A stretch of 14,783 nucleotides of DNA, from positions 1 through 14,783 of the forward strand of contig JAGLRU010000152.1 of the NCBI GenBank assembly GCA_023136145.1. The letters run 5' to 3'. Below the pieces are notes generated by a model. That model was not told where the DNA came from, searched no databases, and was given only the letters and a program-made list of their open reading frames with translations. Every line of letters starts with the position of its first letter. Position 1 is the first letter of the stretch. Shown here piece by piece: positions 1 to 8,106 of the stretch. The DNA is from Alphaproteobacteria bacterium (GTDB lineage Bacteria; Pseudomonadota; Alphaproteobacteria; Micavibrionales; UBA2020). The position numbers were made by a program, and so were the translations under genes.

Positions 1-695
1 GTAGGAACAACGATAACAGTATCAGGTCTGCGCTGCAGCACGATGGTCGCTGTTTCACAGAACTTTTTGAGCAGTCGCGAAATCTCACTCATGCGGCTTC
101 CGGGCAGCAGACATAGAATCGGTTGTGTTCCCCTGATGCCATGTTTTTGGAGGAAAATTTCGCCGTTCCCACGCCGCGACAAACGCTCCACTACAGGATG
201 CCCTACGAAAGTGGATTCCAGCCCATGCTTCTCGAAATAGGGAGGCTCGAATGGAAGCAGCGTCAGAATATGATCCAGAAACTGCGATACTTTTTTAGCA
301 CGCCTTGGACGCCACGCCCAGACACTAGGTGCTACGTAATGAACACATGGAATGGATTTCGTCTTTGATTTAACTTTTTTGACAACCCGAAAGCAAAAAT
401 CCGGGGAATCGATTGTGACGACAACATCCGGTTTTGTCTTTAATATCTCGCTGGACATCTGCCGAATACGTGCAAGAATATGAATCAATTTCGGCAACAC
501 TTCAGCGATGCCCATGATAGAAATTTCTTTCATAGGAAAAGAACTCGTTAGACCTGCCTCCGTCATAAGATTTCCGCCGACACCGAAAAACTCCGTATCT
601 GGATGCTCTTCCTTTAGAGAACGCATCAGACCGGCTCCGAGAAAATCTCCTGACGCTTCTCCGGCGATTAAAAATATGCGGAGTGGACGGTTCAT
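1..695 (-). CDS. lpxB: Lipid-A-disaccharide synthase LpxB, 3' end cut by window edge
   Basis: LpxB condenses UDP-2,3-diacylglucosamine with lipid X (2,3-diacylglucosamine-1-phosphate) to form the beta-1,6 disaccharide of lipid A at the inner membrane. The frame is open from an ATG at 695-693 to the window edge, giving about 231 residues of a family usually near 380-390, so the C-terminal part is missing. Visible family motifs are AGEASGD at residues 11-17, IDSPDF at 95-100 (a conserved Asp-containing motif of the active site), HYVAPSVWAWR at 119-129, FVGHP at 163-167 and LLPGSRMSEI at 196-205. The start overlaps the lpxI stop as ATGA (695-692), and an AAGGA element lies about 11 nt upstream. 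I saw no frameshift in the visible part. Identity is clear; only the truncation by the window is incomplete. Confidence 0.95.
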   Translation of the reverse strand, partial: MNRPLRIFLIAGEASGDFLGAGLMRSLKEEHPDTEFFGVGGNLMTEAGLTSSFPMKEISIMGIAEVLPKLIHILARIRQMSSEILKTKPDVVVTIDSPDFCFRVVKKVKSKTKSIPCVHYVAPSVWAWRPRRAKKVSQFLDHILTLLPFEPPYFEKHGLESTFVGHPVVERLSRRGNGEIFLQKHGIRGTQPILCLLPGSRMSEISRLLKKFCETATIVLQRRPDTVIVVP

Positions 696-1507
696 GGAGC
701 TTTAAATCCTTCTATAAAAAAGCCAAGTTTGTTGGCGGCGGAAATCGCTTCATCGCGGTCTAATAGTAAGGAAGCACCAGCTTCCACCGCGATCCCCTCC
801 AGTCCAGCTTCCCAAGCATAACGGATTGTACGTAAGCCAATTGTAGGTAAATCAATTCGCGTGTCCTGCTGTGGCTTGCAGGTCTTGACCAGAACTCCTC
901 CGCGTCCCTTGCGGCGCAATCCAACGCATCTTTCAAGCAGGGCATCCGTACCCTCCGCAGCTTCTACGCCTAGCACGATTCCTTGTTGAACAACAGCCGC
1001 TTGTCCTACATCCAGTCGCCCTAAAGCCTTTACGACTTTAATGCCGTATTCAATATCGGTTTTATTTTCGGGAGAGGGTGCTTTTTTGGTTAGGATGCCT
1101 TCGGGCGTAATAAGTCGTGGCTCAATTTCATGCGCTCCAACTAATCTGAAACCCTCTTTTTCTAATTCTGCAACGACAGCACGCAGAAGGGAATCATCCC
1201 CGAACGCAGCCATTCCCAGACGCGCAAAAACTTGTATAGTGCGCCAGTCCGGTTTCATTTCCGGCAATCCGGGACGCTTCACGGAACCGGCCATAACAAG
1301 CGTATCAACGTTTTCCGACTTAAAAATGTTTATAGCTTCACCGATGGCACCAATTCTGCACCAACTGTGAGGAACGTTTTTTAGGTTTTTTTTATTCGCC
1401 TGACCTCGTATTGCCAGCACAAAAAAAGATTTGTCATCGCGCTGACATGCTTCAATAAGTTTTCGGGGCAATTCGCCGCCTCCCGCAATGATCCCGAGAC
1501 GCGACAT
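692..1507 (-). CDS. lpxI: UDP-2,3-diacylglucosamine pyrophosphatase LpxI (DUF1009 family)
   Basis: LpxI hydrolyses UDP-2,3-diacylglucosamine to lipid X and UMP, the step done by LpxH in E. coli; LpxI is the alphaproteobacterial version described from Caulobacter. I place the start at the ATG at 1507-1505, giving 271 residues that begin MSRLGIIAGGGELP, the glycine-rich N terminus typical of the family. The frame is open upstream to 1573, but those 22 codons overlap lpxA and look unlike the family, so I exclude them. Further conserved segments are GSVKRPG (74-80), AFGDDSLLRAVV (101-112) and DLPTIG (219-224). The Asp of the last motif probably matches the catalytic Asp reported for Caulobacter LpxI, by recall. 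The gene begins 4 nt after the lpxA stop and overlaps lpxB by four bases. No strong Shine-Dalgarno is visible, so coupling to lpxA translation is plausible. Confidence 0.93.
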   Translation of the reverse strand: MSRLGIIAGGGELPRKLIEACQRDDKSFFVLAIRGQANKKNLKNVPHSWCRIGAIGEAINIFKSENVDTLVMAGSVKRPGLPEMKPDWRTIQVFARLGMAAFGDDSLLRAVVAELEKEGFRLVGAHEIEPRLITPEGILTKKAPSPENKTDIEYGIKVVKALGRLDVGQAAVVQQGIVLGVEAAEGTDALLERCVGLRRKGRGGVLVKTCKPQQDTRIDLPTIGLRTIRYAWEAGLEGIAVEAGASLLLDRDEAISAANKLGFFIEGFKAP

Positions 1508-1511
1508 GGCT

Positions 1512-2312
1512 TTATCCGCTGGAAGTTTTGGGCTGGAGGAGAGATCTACCCTCTTTCGCCCGAATGAAATCAATTATGCGCATAACGACCTGCTCGTTTT
1601 TGTAATCGTCGGCTATTTTCTCCGTGCGCTCTGCCAGAGTTCCTTTCTCATTGAACAGAAATTTGAATGCCTTCATAAGCGTATGCACTTGCTCTTTTGT
1701 GAACCCGCGTCGTTCCAGACCGATGTAATTTAGCCCTGCCAGATGCGCTCGCTCTCCTTTGACAAGGCCGAAAGGAATAACATCGTATTCTACGCCAGAC
1801 ATTCCGCCGATCATAGCGTAAGGACCGATGCGAACGAATTGATGCACTGCCGCCAACCCGCCGATGATTGCAAAATCTCCAACTTCCACATGACCTGCCA
1901 GTGTTGCGTTATTAGCCATGACTACGCTGTTACCGACGATACAGTCATGAGCAACATGAGAAGCCATCATAAACAAAGAACCATCTCCAACGATTGTGTT
2001 CATATTGCCACCTTCGGTGCCGGGATTCATGGTGACATGCTCGCGAATTTTGTTGTTTTTACCGATCAACAGTTCCGACTTCTCTCCTTTATATTTTAAA
2101 TCTTGCGGAGCATGTCCAAGCGATGCGAAAGGAAACACCACCGTTCCTTCACCGATGGAAGTGCGCCCATCAACTACTACATGAGACTTAAGCTCAACTT
2201 CATCTCCGAGCTTGACCTCCGCGCCTATTACACAGTAAGGCCCTATGCTAACGTTAACACCAAGCTCAGCGCCCTTTTCAACGATGGCTGTTGTATGAAC
2301 TTGCGCTGTCAT
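1512..2312 (-). CDS. lpxA: UDP-N-acetylglucosamine 3-O-acyltransferase LpxA
   Basis: LpxA transfers a 3-hydroxyacyl chain from ACP to the 3-OH of UDP-GlcNAc, the first step of lipid A synthesis in the cytoplasm. The 266-residue protein starts at the ATG at 2312, giving MTAQVHTTAIVEKG; the 15 in-frame upstream codons lie inside fabZ and are not family-like. Residues about 4-190 form hexapeptide repeats of a left-handed beta helix. The catalytic His is H122 in HVAHDC (E. coli H125), and H119 is also kept. GH at 140-141 and AAVHQF near 155-160 match conserved substrate-site segments. The glycine equivalent to E. coli G173, part of the acyl-length ruler, is retained in MIGGMSG. The TMNPGT segment (94-99) follows the form I recall from alphaproteobacteria. 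The start overlaps the fabZ stop as ATGA, with GGATGG upstream. Confidence 0.96.
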   Translation of the reverse strand: MTAQVHTTAIVEKGAELGVNVSIGPYCVIGAEVKLGDEVELKSHVVVDGRTSIGEGTVVFPFASLGHAPQDLKYKGEKSELLIGKNNKIREHVTMNPGTEGGNMNTIVGDGSLFMMASHVAHDCIVGNSVVMANNATLAGHVEVGDFAIIGGLAAVHQFVRIGPYAMIGGMSGVEYDVIPFGLVKGERAHLAGLNYIGLERRGFTKEQVHTLMKAFKFLFNEKGTLAERTEKIADDYKNEQVVMRIIDFIRAKEGRSLLQPKTSSG

Positions 2313-2761
2313 TTCGAACCATCCATAATCATCGCGGTGATATGTGCTTCCGCACAAATAACTTCATTAACCTTTGCCTCGCACCGAAACTTCCAGACAT
2401 TGCGGCGGTTTTGCTCTTTTTTGACATAAATATGCAGCGTGTCCCCCGGTGTCACTGGTTTTCTGAACTTGGCGGCATCAATCGCCATAAAATAAACCAG
2501 CTTTCCTTCCAGCTCCTTCCCTACAGTTTCTACGACAAGAGCTGCCGACGTTTGAGCCATGGACTCGATAATAAGAGCACCCGGCATTACTGGAAACTTG
2601 GGAAAATGTCCTTGAAAGAAATTTTCATTGATTGTTACGTTTTTGAGACCTACGGCACTCTCGTTCGGCACAATCTCCAGCAGCTTGTCAATCATAAGAA
2701 ACGGATAGCGATGCGGAATCATCTCCATGATACGATTAATGTCGGTCACACTTCCTGTCAT
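2309..2761 (-). CDS. fabZ: 3-hydroxyacyl-[ACP] dehydratase FabZ
   Basis: FabZ removes water from 3-hydroxyacyl-ACP to give trans-2-enoyl-ACP in type II fatty acid elongation. It competes with LpxA and LpxD for the same hydroxyacyl-ACP pool, which fits its position between lpxD and lpxA. The 150-residue protein has the usual FabZ length and a single hot-dog fold. IPHRYPFLMID (residues 15-25) is the family N-terminal signature. The catalytic His is H52 in GHFPKFPVMPG and the catalytic Glu is E66 in ESMAQ. The ATG at 2761 overlaps the lpxD stop as ATGA and is preceded by a near-perfect Shine-Dalgarno inside lpxD. The 3' end overlaps lpxA by four bases. FabA is less likely because the length and motifs are of the FabZ type. 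Confidence 0.96.
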   Translation of the reverse strand: MTGSVTDINRIMEMIPHRYPFLMIDKLLEIVPNESAVGLKNVTINENFFQGHFPKFPVMPGALIIESMAQTSAALVVETVGKELEGKLVYFMAIDAAKFRKPVTPGDTLHIYVKKEQNRRNVWKFRCEAKVNEVICAEAHITAMIMDGSK

Positions 2762-3789
2762 GTCTTATCGCCTCCTTTTTTTGATACAAGTTTTGCAATC
2801 ATAGCCACCTGCCGCATTCCCTGTTTTATAGGAACAGCAGGAGATCCCATACATTCCATTCCGTCTGGAACATTACGCATGACACCTGACTGTGCGGCAA
2901 TTTTGGCACCTGAACCAATTCTGATATGCCCCGCCATACCAGCTTGACCACCAATCATAACATGGTCACCAACCTGCGTGCTGCCAGAGATGCCAACTTG
3001 CGCTACGACCACACAATATTTTCCAATTTTTACATTATGGCCGATCTGGACGAGATTGTCGATGCGTGTTCCTTGCCCAATAACTGTATCTGGCCCTGCA
3101 CCTCTATCAATCGTTGTGTTAGCACCAATCTCAACATTGGATTCGATAATGACACGCCCCAATTGTGGAACGCTGGTGAATCCCGCAGAATCAATTGCAA
3201 AGCCAAAGCCCGGCCTGCCGATGCAAGCTCCCGGATAAATCCGCACACTTGAACCAATCAGTGCGTGAGTGACATAGACATTCGAACCGATGTCGCAATC
3301 GTTCCCGATCTCAACACCTTTCCTAATCACCGTCTGAGCCTGTATCCGGCAACGGTCGCCGATCCTGACATCCTTGCCTATAATAACGCCGTCCTCGATC
3401 ATGCAATCCACGCCAATCACAGCGGAAGCATCAATCAGAGCTGTAGACGCACGGAAAGCAACGGGAGACTTTGACGGATAGAATGCAAGTGCAGCAACCG
3501 CATAAGCCTTATACGGATTTTTATTTATTAGACATACCGTTTCCGCAGGAGAGAACTCCGCCAGTTTCGAATGTACGAAACATGCCCCTGCTTGTGTTGC
3601 TTTGAAAGCTTCCAGATACTTTTTATTGTCAAAAAAGCTTAGATGCGTTTTTTTAGCCGTTTCCAAAGGAGCGACATCAGTTATAACCATATCCGCCAGT
3701 GAAGGATTGGATAACTCTGATTCAGTTATTTCTGCGAGTTGCCTTAGATTAAAAGGTTTCGCAATAGTGAAAAAACGCTGATCTGCCAT
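2758..3789 (-). CDS. lpxD: UDP-3-O-(3-hydroxyacyl)glucosamine N-acyltransferase LpxD
   Basis: LpxD adds the second 3-hydroxyacyl chain, N-linked at position 2, to UDP-3-O-acylglucosamine, giving UDP-2,3-diacylglucosamine, the LpxI substrate. The protein has 343 residues, the usual length. Residues about 1-105 form the N-terminal uridine-binding domain, ending in a NPYKAYA segment near 91-97. Residues about 115-315 are hexapeptide repeats (IGVDC, IGDRC, IGNDC, IGKYC and others) of a left-handed beta helix. GRPGFGFA is at 191-198, and the catalytic His is H251 in NLVQIGHN (E. coli H239). The C terminus is the short helical tail typical of the family. The ATG lies 9 nt after the skp stop with only a weak upstream purine element, and the stop overlaps fabZ by four bases. 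Confidence 0.96.
   Translation of the reverse strand: MADQRFFTIAKPFNLRQLAEITESELSNPSLADMVITDVAPLETAKKTHLSFFDNKKYLEAFKATQAGACFVHSKLAEFSPAETVCLINKNPYKAYAVAALAFYPSKSPVAFRASTALIDASAVIGVDCMIEDGVIIGKDVRIGDRCRIQAQTVIRKGVEIGNDCDIGSNVYVTHALIGSSVRIYPGACIGRPGFGFAIDSAGFTSVPQLGRVIIESNVEIGANTTIDRGAGPDTVIGQGTRIDNLVQIGHNVKIGKYCVVVAQVGISGSTQVGDHVMIGGQAGMAGHIRIGSGAKIAAQSGVMRNVPDGMECMGSPAVPIKQGMRQVAMIAKLVSKKGGDKT
2771..2777 (-). promoter_or_regulatory. Strong Shine-Dalgarno of fabZ inside the end of lpxD
   Basis: AAGGAGG lies 9 nt before the fabZ ATG and within the last codons of lpxD. It is among the strongest ribosome-binding sites in the window. It indicates that fabZ can initiate translation efficiently on its own rather than only by stop-start coupling with lpxD. 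Confidence 0.8.
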
Positions 3790-3798
3790 ACTTACAAC

Positions 3799-4413
3799 TT
3801 ATTTCTTCTTGTCACTTTTAACGACTGGAGCCTTTTCTGTCACAGCAGCAGGCCACTCGACTGGGAATTTTGCCGCGCTTTTGTTCAGTCTCTCGACAAC
3901 AACATCCGTAATATCAAAACCGGATGCAGAAAGCATAACTGCATCCTGTGTAAATACGAGCGAGTAGCCCTTTTCCTTGGCAACATCGGCGACGATTTTA
4001 GCCGCCTTATCACGCAGATTTTTCATGGAACTGTTAAACGCTTGATCCAATATCTGTTTGCGGTCGTTGACGAGTTTTTGTCCGCTGGCGACTTGTTTCT
4101 CAAATTCCTTGCGCTTTTTGTCAAAGTCATTCTTGGAAAGAGAGTTTTTCTGCTTCTCGATCTTTTGTCCAGCTGCACGCAAAATTTCCTCTTCTTTGGA
4201 AATCCGAATCTGATATTCCTCACGCTTACTATCAAGCTGACTGAAAATATCTTTTGCGGCAGATGTTGTCTGCATAACCTTGCTCATATCAACCACCCCG
4301 AAACTCTGCACAGATGGTACGGGAATAGTTTTATTTGCAGCTATAGCCGGCATAGCAATCACTGTCATAGTTACAATACCAGCAAGAAGAAGAATTTTTT
4401 TCATCGTTTTCAT
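3799..4413 (-). CDS. skp: OmpH/Skp-family periplasmic chaperone
   Basis: Skp (OmpH) family proteins hold unfolded outer-membrane proteins in the periplasm and pass them to the BAM complex, which matches the position directly after bamA. The 204-residue protein begins with a signal peptide: a Lys-containing N terminus, a hydrophobic stretch at about 7-20 and a likely cut after AMPAIA near residue 25. FGVVDMSKVM (about 38-47) is the family's first beta strand. A long charged coiled-coil hairpin follows at about 50-145, then the strand GYSLVFTQDAVMLSASGFDITD. A tail of about 25 residues, ending in a Lys-rich run, extends past the usual end. The start at 4413 is supported by GAGGGA five bases upstream; a second ATG three codons in would be too far from it. 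I used the symbol skp; ompH is equivalent. Confidence 0.9.
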   Translation of the reverse strand: MKTMKKILLLAGIVTMTVIAMPAIAANKTIPVPSVQSFGVVDMSKVMQTTSAAKDIFSQLDSKREEYQIRISKEEEILRAAGQKIEKQKNSLSKNDFDKKRKEFEKQVASGQKLVNDRKQILDQAFNSSMKNLRDKAAKIVADVAKEKGYSLVFTQDAVMLSASGFDITDVVVERLNKSAAKFPVEWPAAVTEKAPVVKSDKKK

Positions 4414-4447
4414 TTTTTCCCTCGTTTGTTTGTTGTTTTTAATTATT

Positions 4448-6727
4448 TTAGAATCGCGTTCCGAAACTAAGCCTGAATTGCTGAACTTTGTCGAAGCTTT
4501 CTCTCATAATAGGCTTTGCCAGATCAACCCGTACGGGGCCAAGAGGCGACCTCCATGAAATCCCAAAACCGGCAGACATACGCACGCTGCTCACATCCTG
4601 AATCGTGGCACCGGAATCATCTAACGTCCAGAGATCGCCTAAATCAGAGAAAACATGCGCCCGAATTCCCAAATCCTCTGGAAGTCCTGTAGGAAAGGCA
4701 AGTTCAACTGATCCGCGCCAGAAGCGATTGCCGCCAAGGGAGTCATCGCTGACGGAATCGCGAGGTCCGATGCCAGAATCTGCAAAGCCGCGCAGATTAT
4801 CCCCGCCAATATAAAATCGCTCGTTGATCCGTACCGTTTCATCACCCCAGCCGTGAATATATCCAATTTCGCCTAATATGCTGAGAGTCCATTTATCCGC
4901 AACGGGATAATAGTACGTCCCTTTAACTCGTGCCTTGTAATAACGTGCCTCACCACCAAGACCAGCAACCTCTGTATTGATGCGACCAACAAATCCTTCA
5001 GTTGGACTGAGCTTGCTGTCCCTCGTATCATAAGTTAGTGTTTGCGCAATGGCGGAGGTGTCACGTTCCCCTTCCTGTTGCTGAATGTAGAGAGAAGCCG
5101 TTGCTAAAACGTCGGTGATCTTGTTCCTCTCATATCTGTAATTCAGATTCTGCCGCCATCTTTCCGACATAGGATATCCAAGGCGTAATCCACCACCTGA
5201 CCGGCGGCTGTTATATGAGCTTTGATCTTGAAGATCTCGCATTACATGGAATAGATCAATCCCTGCACTTAGATCCCGTTTCAGGAAATAAGGTTCGGTG
5301 AAGCTAAAATTAAATTCAGTTTTTTTCGAAGCAATCATTGATGACAACTGTAACTCCTGACCTTTTCCGAGAAAGTTTCTCTCTTTGATCTTAAAGTCCG
5401 CCAAAGGGCCATCTGTTGTTGAATATCCTGCCCCAACCGAAAGCTCTCCTGTCGATCTTTCCTCAACTTTCACGTTGATATTCGTTTTGTTTGGAGAACT
5501 GCCAGAACGTGGCCTGACTTCTACTCTGTCGAAAAAACCAAGATTTCTGATTTGCTGTTCGGATTTTCTAATTTTGGCAGCATTGAAGGGATCACCCTCT
5601 ATCAATTTCATCTCCCGGCGGATTACTTCATCTAGCGTGCGTGTATTTCCACTGATATTAATGTTTTCGATAAAAGTTTTCTGTCCGTCATTAATGGTGA
5701 AAATGATGTCAATTGTTCGTGCAGAGCGATTGCGAGTAATTGATGGCCGAACATCCACGAAAGCAAACTGGAAGTTGCCCAACCTATTCGTCATCTTGGT
5801 GATCGTGTCTTCTATTTTTCCCACCTTGTACCAGTCGCCGGATTTGAAGGCTATCGTGTCTTTCACAAGCGATGCTTTTAGATCTGGAATTTTGCTAATT
5901 ACATTGACTTTACCGATTTTGTATCTGTTTCCTTCCTCGACAGAAAAAGTCACCAGAAAGTCTTTGCGATCAGGCGATAGTTCCGCTATCGCTGTGTCTA
6001 CACGGAAATCGGCATACCCGTTCTCCAGATAAAATTTCCGCAGTAATTCTTGATCATAGGCGAGACGATCAGGATCGTATTTGTCGTCTGATGTCCAAAA
6101 TCTGTACCAGCGATCCTCCCGGCTGCGAATAACCTTTTTCAACCGCCCATCGCTGTAACGCTTATTTCCGATAAAACTGATGCGGGAAATTAGCGTTTCC
6201 GGGCCTTCGCTGATTTCAAAAATTAGATTTATGCGGTTTTGATCCATCTTGATGATTTTGGGATCAACAACAGCTGAAAAACGCCCGCTTAGTCGGTATA
6301 TTTCCTGTACCCTTTCCGCATCCGCCAGAACTTTAGTGCGCGTCAGAACATGTCGCGGTTTCAACTGAAGCTCCCCATGAAGATTCTCAGACTTTATTTT
6401 CTTATTTCCTTCGAAGCGGATTTCGTTGATGATCGGATTTTCCATTACCGTCACCACAAGAGACGAGCCATGCTGACGAATAGATACATCCGCAAAAAGC
6501 CTCGTCGCGTAAAGATTTTTTAAGGCGCGATCCAGCAATGCTTGATCGAATGGATCCCCCTTTTGAAGATCGATGTAAGATATAACCGTCGCTACTTCAA
6601 TTCGCCGGTTGCCTTCCACCCGTATCTCACGAATAATCTCAGCGGCAAGAACTGAAGGAGCGAAATACAACAAAGTCCCTAGCAGAAGAGCAATCGTAAG
6701 GTTTTGAAATATCCGAGATTTTTTCAT
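4448..6727 (-). CDS. bamA: Outer membrane protein assembly factor BamA
   Basis: BamA is the Omp85-family core of the BAM complex, which inserts beta-barrel proteins into the outer membrane. The protein has 759 residues, within the normal range. A signal peptide covers residues 1-28, with a likely cut at SVLA/AE. Five POTRA domains fill about 29-425; their starts show as EIRVEGN, EIRFEGN, RISFIGN, a more diverged fourth and NINISGN. POTRA 5 ends near VKVEERSTGELSVGAGYS. The 16-strand barrel runs to the C terminus, which ends in Phe in a beta-signal-like QQFRLSFGTRF. The loop-6 motif is LRGF at 645-648, a conservative change from the usual VRGF, with the key Arg kept. The gap to rseP is 21 nt and has no clear Shine-Dalgarno, only an A-rich run before the ATG. 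Confidence 0.96.
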   Translation of the reverse strand: MKKSRIFQNLTIALLLGTLLYFAPSVLAAEIIREIRVEGNRRIEVATVISYIDLQKGDPFDQALLDRALKNLYATRLFADVSIRQHGSSLVVTVMENPIINEIRFEGNKKIKSENLHGELQLKPRHVLTRTKVLADAERVQEIYRLSGRFSAVVDPKIIKMDQNRINLIFEISEGPETLISRISFIGNKRYSDGRLKKVIRSREDRWYRFWTSDDKYDPDRLAYDQELLRKFYLENGYADFRVDTAIAELSPDRKDFLVTFSVEEGNRYKIGKVNVISKIPDLKASLVKDTIAFKSGDWYKVGKIEDTITKMTNRLGNFQFAFVDVRPSITRNRSARTIDIIFTINDGQKTFIENINISGNTRTLDEVIRREMKLIEGDPFNAAKIRKSEQQIRNLGFFDRVEVRPRSGSSPNKTNINVKVEERSTGELSVGAGYSTTDGPLADFKIKERNFLGKGQELQLSSMIASKKTEFNFSFTEPYFLKRDLSAGIDLFHVMRDLQDQSSYNSRRSGGGLRLGYPMSERWRQNLNYRYERNKITDVLATASLYIQQQEGERDTSAIAQTLTYDTRDSKLSPTEGFVGRINTEVAGLGGEARYYKARVKGTYYYPVADKWTLSILGEIGYIHGWGDETVRINERFYIGGDNLRGFADSGIGPRDSVSDDSLGGNRFWRGSVELAFPTGLPEDLGIRAHVFSDLGDLWTLDDSGATIQDVSSVRMSAGFGISWRSPLGPVRVDLAKPIMRESFDKVQQFRLSFGTRF

Positions 6728-6748
6728 ATTTTTTTTGCCAATTATAAT

Positions 6749-7954
6749 TCATGAGATCAAGCTTTTGAGATAACTAAACACTTGAAGTTGAACGAGATCA
6801 TTCCACGTCGCAAACAGCATAATACCAAGTAAAGCCATCAAGCCAACCCTTAAAGAATATTCCTGAAAACGGTCGCTTACCGGCTTTCCCTTTATCGTTT
6901 CCATAGCATAAAATGCCAGATGCCCTCCATCCAGCAGAGGAATAGGCAAAATATTGATAAGCCCCAAATTAACCGAAAGAAGTGCCGTAAAAGTAACCAG
7001 AGAAATAAACCCCTGTTGAGCGAAATCCCCCGCATAAGCACCAATTCGTAGGATGCCTCCCAATTCGCTAGCATCACGAGTGCCCATAATAATCTGCCCG
7101 ATGGCTTTTAACGTATCGGTAGAAATCTCCCACACCGTTATGATCGATTCCGAAAAAGCGGATATAGGTGTATGCTGTTTCATTGCGAAAGGTTTGGACG
7201 GACTAATAACTCCTATCCTGCCACGTTGACTCTTAAAGCCGAAACGATCCGTATTTTCCACTATCGCTGGAATGACGCGCACTATTACGGAGTTGTCGCT
7301 CCATTGATTATCACCTATCGAATGCACCAGTTCGATGTCGATTGCTTTGTTCAGGCTTACGGTTGTGTATTGCGCCATATCTTGAAAACGTTCAATCAGA
7401 CGACCATTCATCGAGAGAATTTTATCATCCGGCAAAATCCCAGCTTTTTCTGCGGGAGAATCGACAACCAGCTTTGCTACGATTGGCGGCGTAAATGGCT
7501 GCCCGTGTATTGAATACAGGATAGTTAGTATGATAATGGCAAAAATGAAATTGATAGCCGGCCCAGCAACGATTATAGCAGAACGTTTTGCAACCGATTG
7601 TGTGAAAAAAGCTACTTTCCTTTCTTCTTCCGTAAACGAACGTTTACGATCGCCTTCCACAACTTCATCGCTATGATTAGCACTTGCTGGATCAGTGTCC
7701 CCGAACATCTGGACATACCCACCTAGGGGTATCCAGCTAAATTTCCAGCGAGTACCTGCCTTGTCTGTCCATCCGAAAATCTCTTTACCAAAACCAATGG
7801 AGAACTTGTCAACTTTCACTCCGCATAACCGCGCAATGATGTAATGTCCCCATTCATGGACAAATACCAGAATGCTCAAAACCAACACAAAAGGAAAAAT
7901 ATAAGTTGTTAGAAAATCCATCGGTGTGGTTAGGAATTTTTGAAACATTTCCAT
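6749..7954 (-). CDS. rseP: RIP metalloprotease RseP (site-2 protease family)
   Basis: RseP is an inner-membrane zinc protease that cuts transmembrane segments, classically the anti-sigma-E factor RseA and leftover signal peptides; its substrate here is unknown. The 401-residue protein has the zinc motif HEWGH at 33-37 inside the first membrane segment. The third zinc ligand is the Asp of NILPIPLLDGG at 334-344. One PDZ domain lies at about 157-215, between membrane segments near 120-148 and the C-terminal helices. E. coli RseP is longer and has two PDZ domains; the single-PDZ form is common in Alphaproteobacteria. I chose the ATG at 7954 because AAAGG sits about 9 nt upstream; the ATG two codons later would have poor spacing. 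The gene follows a 152-nt gap after dxr and leads into bamA. Confidence 0.95.
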   Translation of the reverse strand: MEMFQKFLTTPMDFLTTYIFPFVLVLSILVFVHEWGHYIIARLCGVKVDKFSIGFGKEIFGWTDKAGTRWKFSWIPLGGYVQMFGDTDPASANHSDEVVEGDRKRSFTEEERKVAFFTQSVAKRSAIIVAGPAINFIFAIIILTILYSIHGQPFTPPIVAKLVVDSPAEKAGILPDDKILSMNGRLIERFQDMAQYTTVSLNKAIDIELVHSIGDNQWSDNSVIVRVIPAIVENTDRFGFKSQRGRIGVISPSKPFAMKQHTPISAFSESIITVWEISTDTLKAIGQIIMGTRDASELGGILRIGAYAGDFAQQGFISLVTFTALLSVNLGLINILPIPLLDGGHLAFYAMETIKGKPVSDRFQEYSLRVGLMALLGIMLFATWNDLVQLQVFSYLKSLIS

Positions 7955-8043
7955 CTAAAATAGCCTTTCTCGCATTTTCTTGTTATTTTGAGTCCACACC
8001 TTCGTTGATGCAGACAGCGTAAAGAATTTCATTGATATTTAAA

Positions 8044-8084
8044 ACAAAGTAGATTCTTTGGTCTCTACGTTTCCTCAGAATAAC
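8044..8084 (-). repeat. REP-like imperfect palindrome between dxr and rseP
   Basis: Read on the minus strand, this stretch begins GTTATTCTGAGG and ends AGAATCTACTTTGT. ATTCTGAGG and the complement of ATTCTTTGG form an imperfect hairpin with 7 of 9 positions paired around an ACGTAGAGAC-like centre. From memory it resembles a dispersed intergenic repeat with an ATTCTGAGG...GAAGAATCT core that occurs in many bacterial genomes. Copy number in this genome cannot be judged from one window. It occupies much of the 152-nt dxr-rseP gap (7955-8106), and I see no convincing promoter or terminator in the rest of that gap. Confidence 0.45.
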
Positions 8085-8106
8085 AATCTAAAATTTTCAA
8101 CAACCA

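Noticed and set aside
1508..1573. An N-terminal extension of LpxI overlapping lpxA by about 60 bases
   Set aside because: The family N terminus (MSRLGIIAGGG) begins at 1507; the upstream codons match the lpxA 3' end in another frame and are not LpxI-like.
2291..2947. A 218-codon open frame on the plus strand across fabZ and the end of lpxD
   Set aside because: It is antisense to two clear genes, with no family motifs and no sensible ribosome-binding site, so it is a shadow.
5385..6032. A 215-codon open frame on the plus strand, antisense to bamA
   Set aside because: It lies entirely within the POTRA-coding part of bamA, resembles no known protein and has the composition expected of a complementary-strand shadow.
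7955..8106. A separate promoter for rseP in the dxr-rseP gap
   Set aside because: No pair of -35 and -10 boxes with acceptable spacing was found; TTGAAA near the dxr stop has no matching -10 box.
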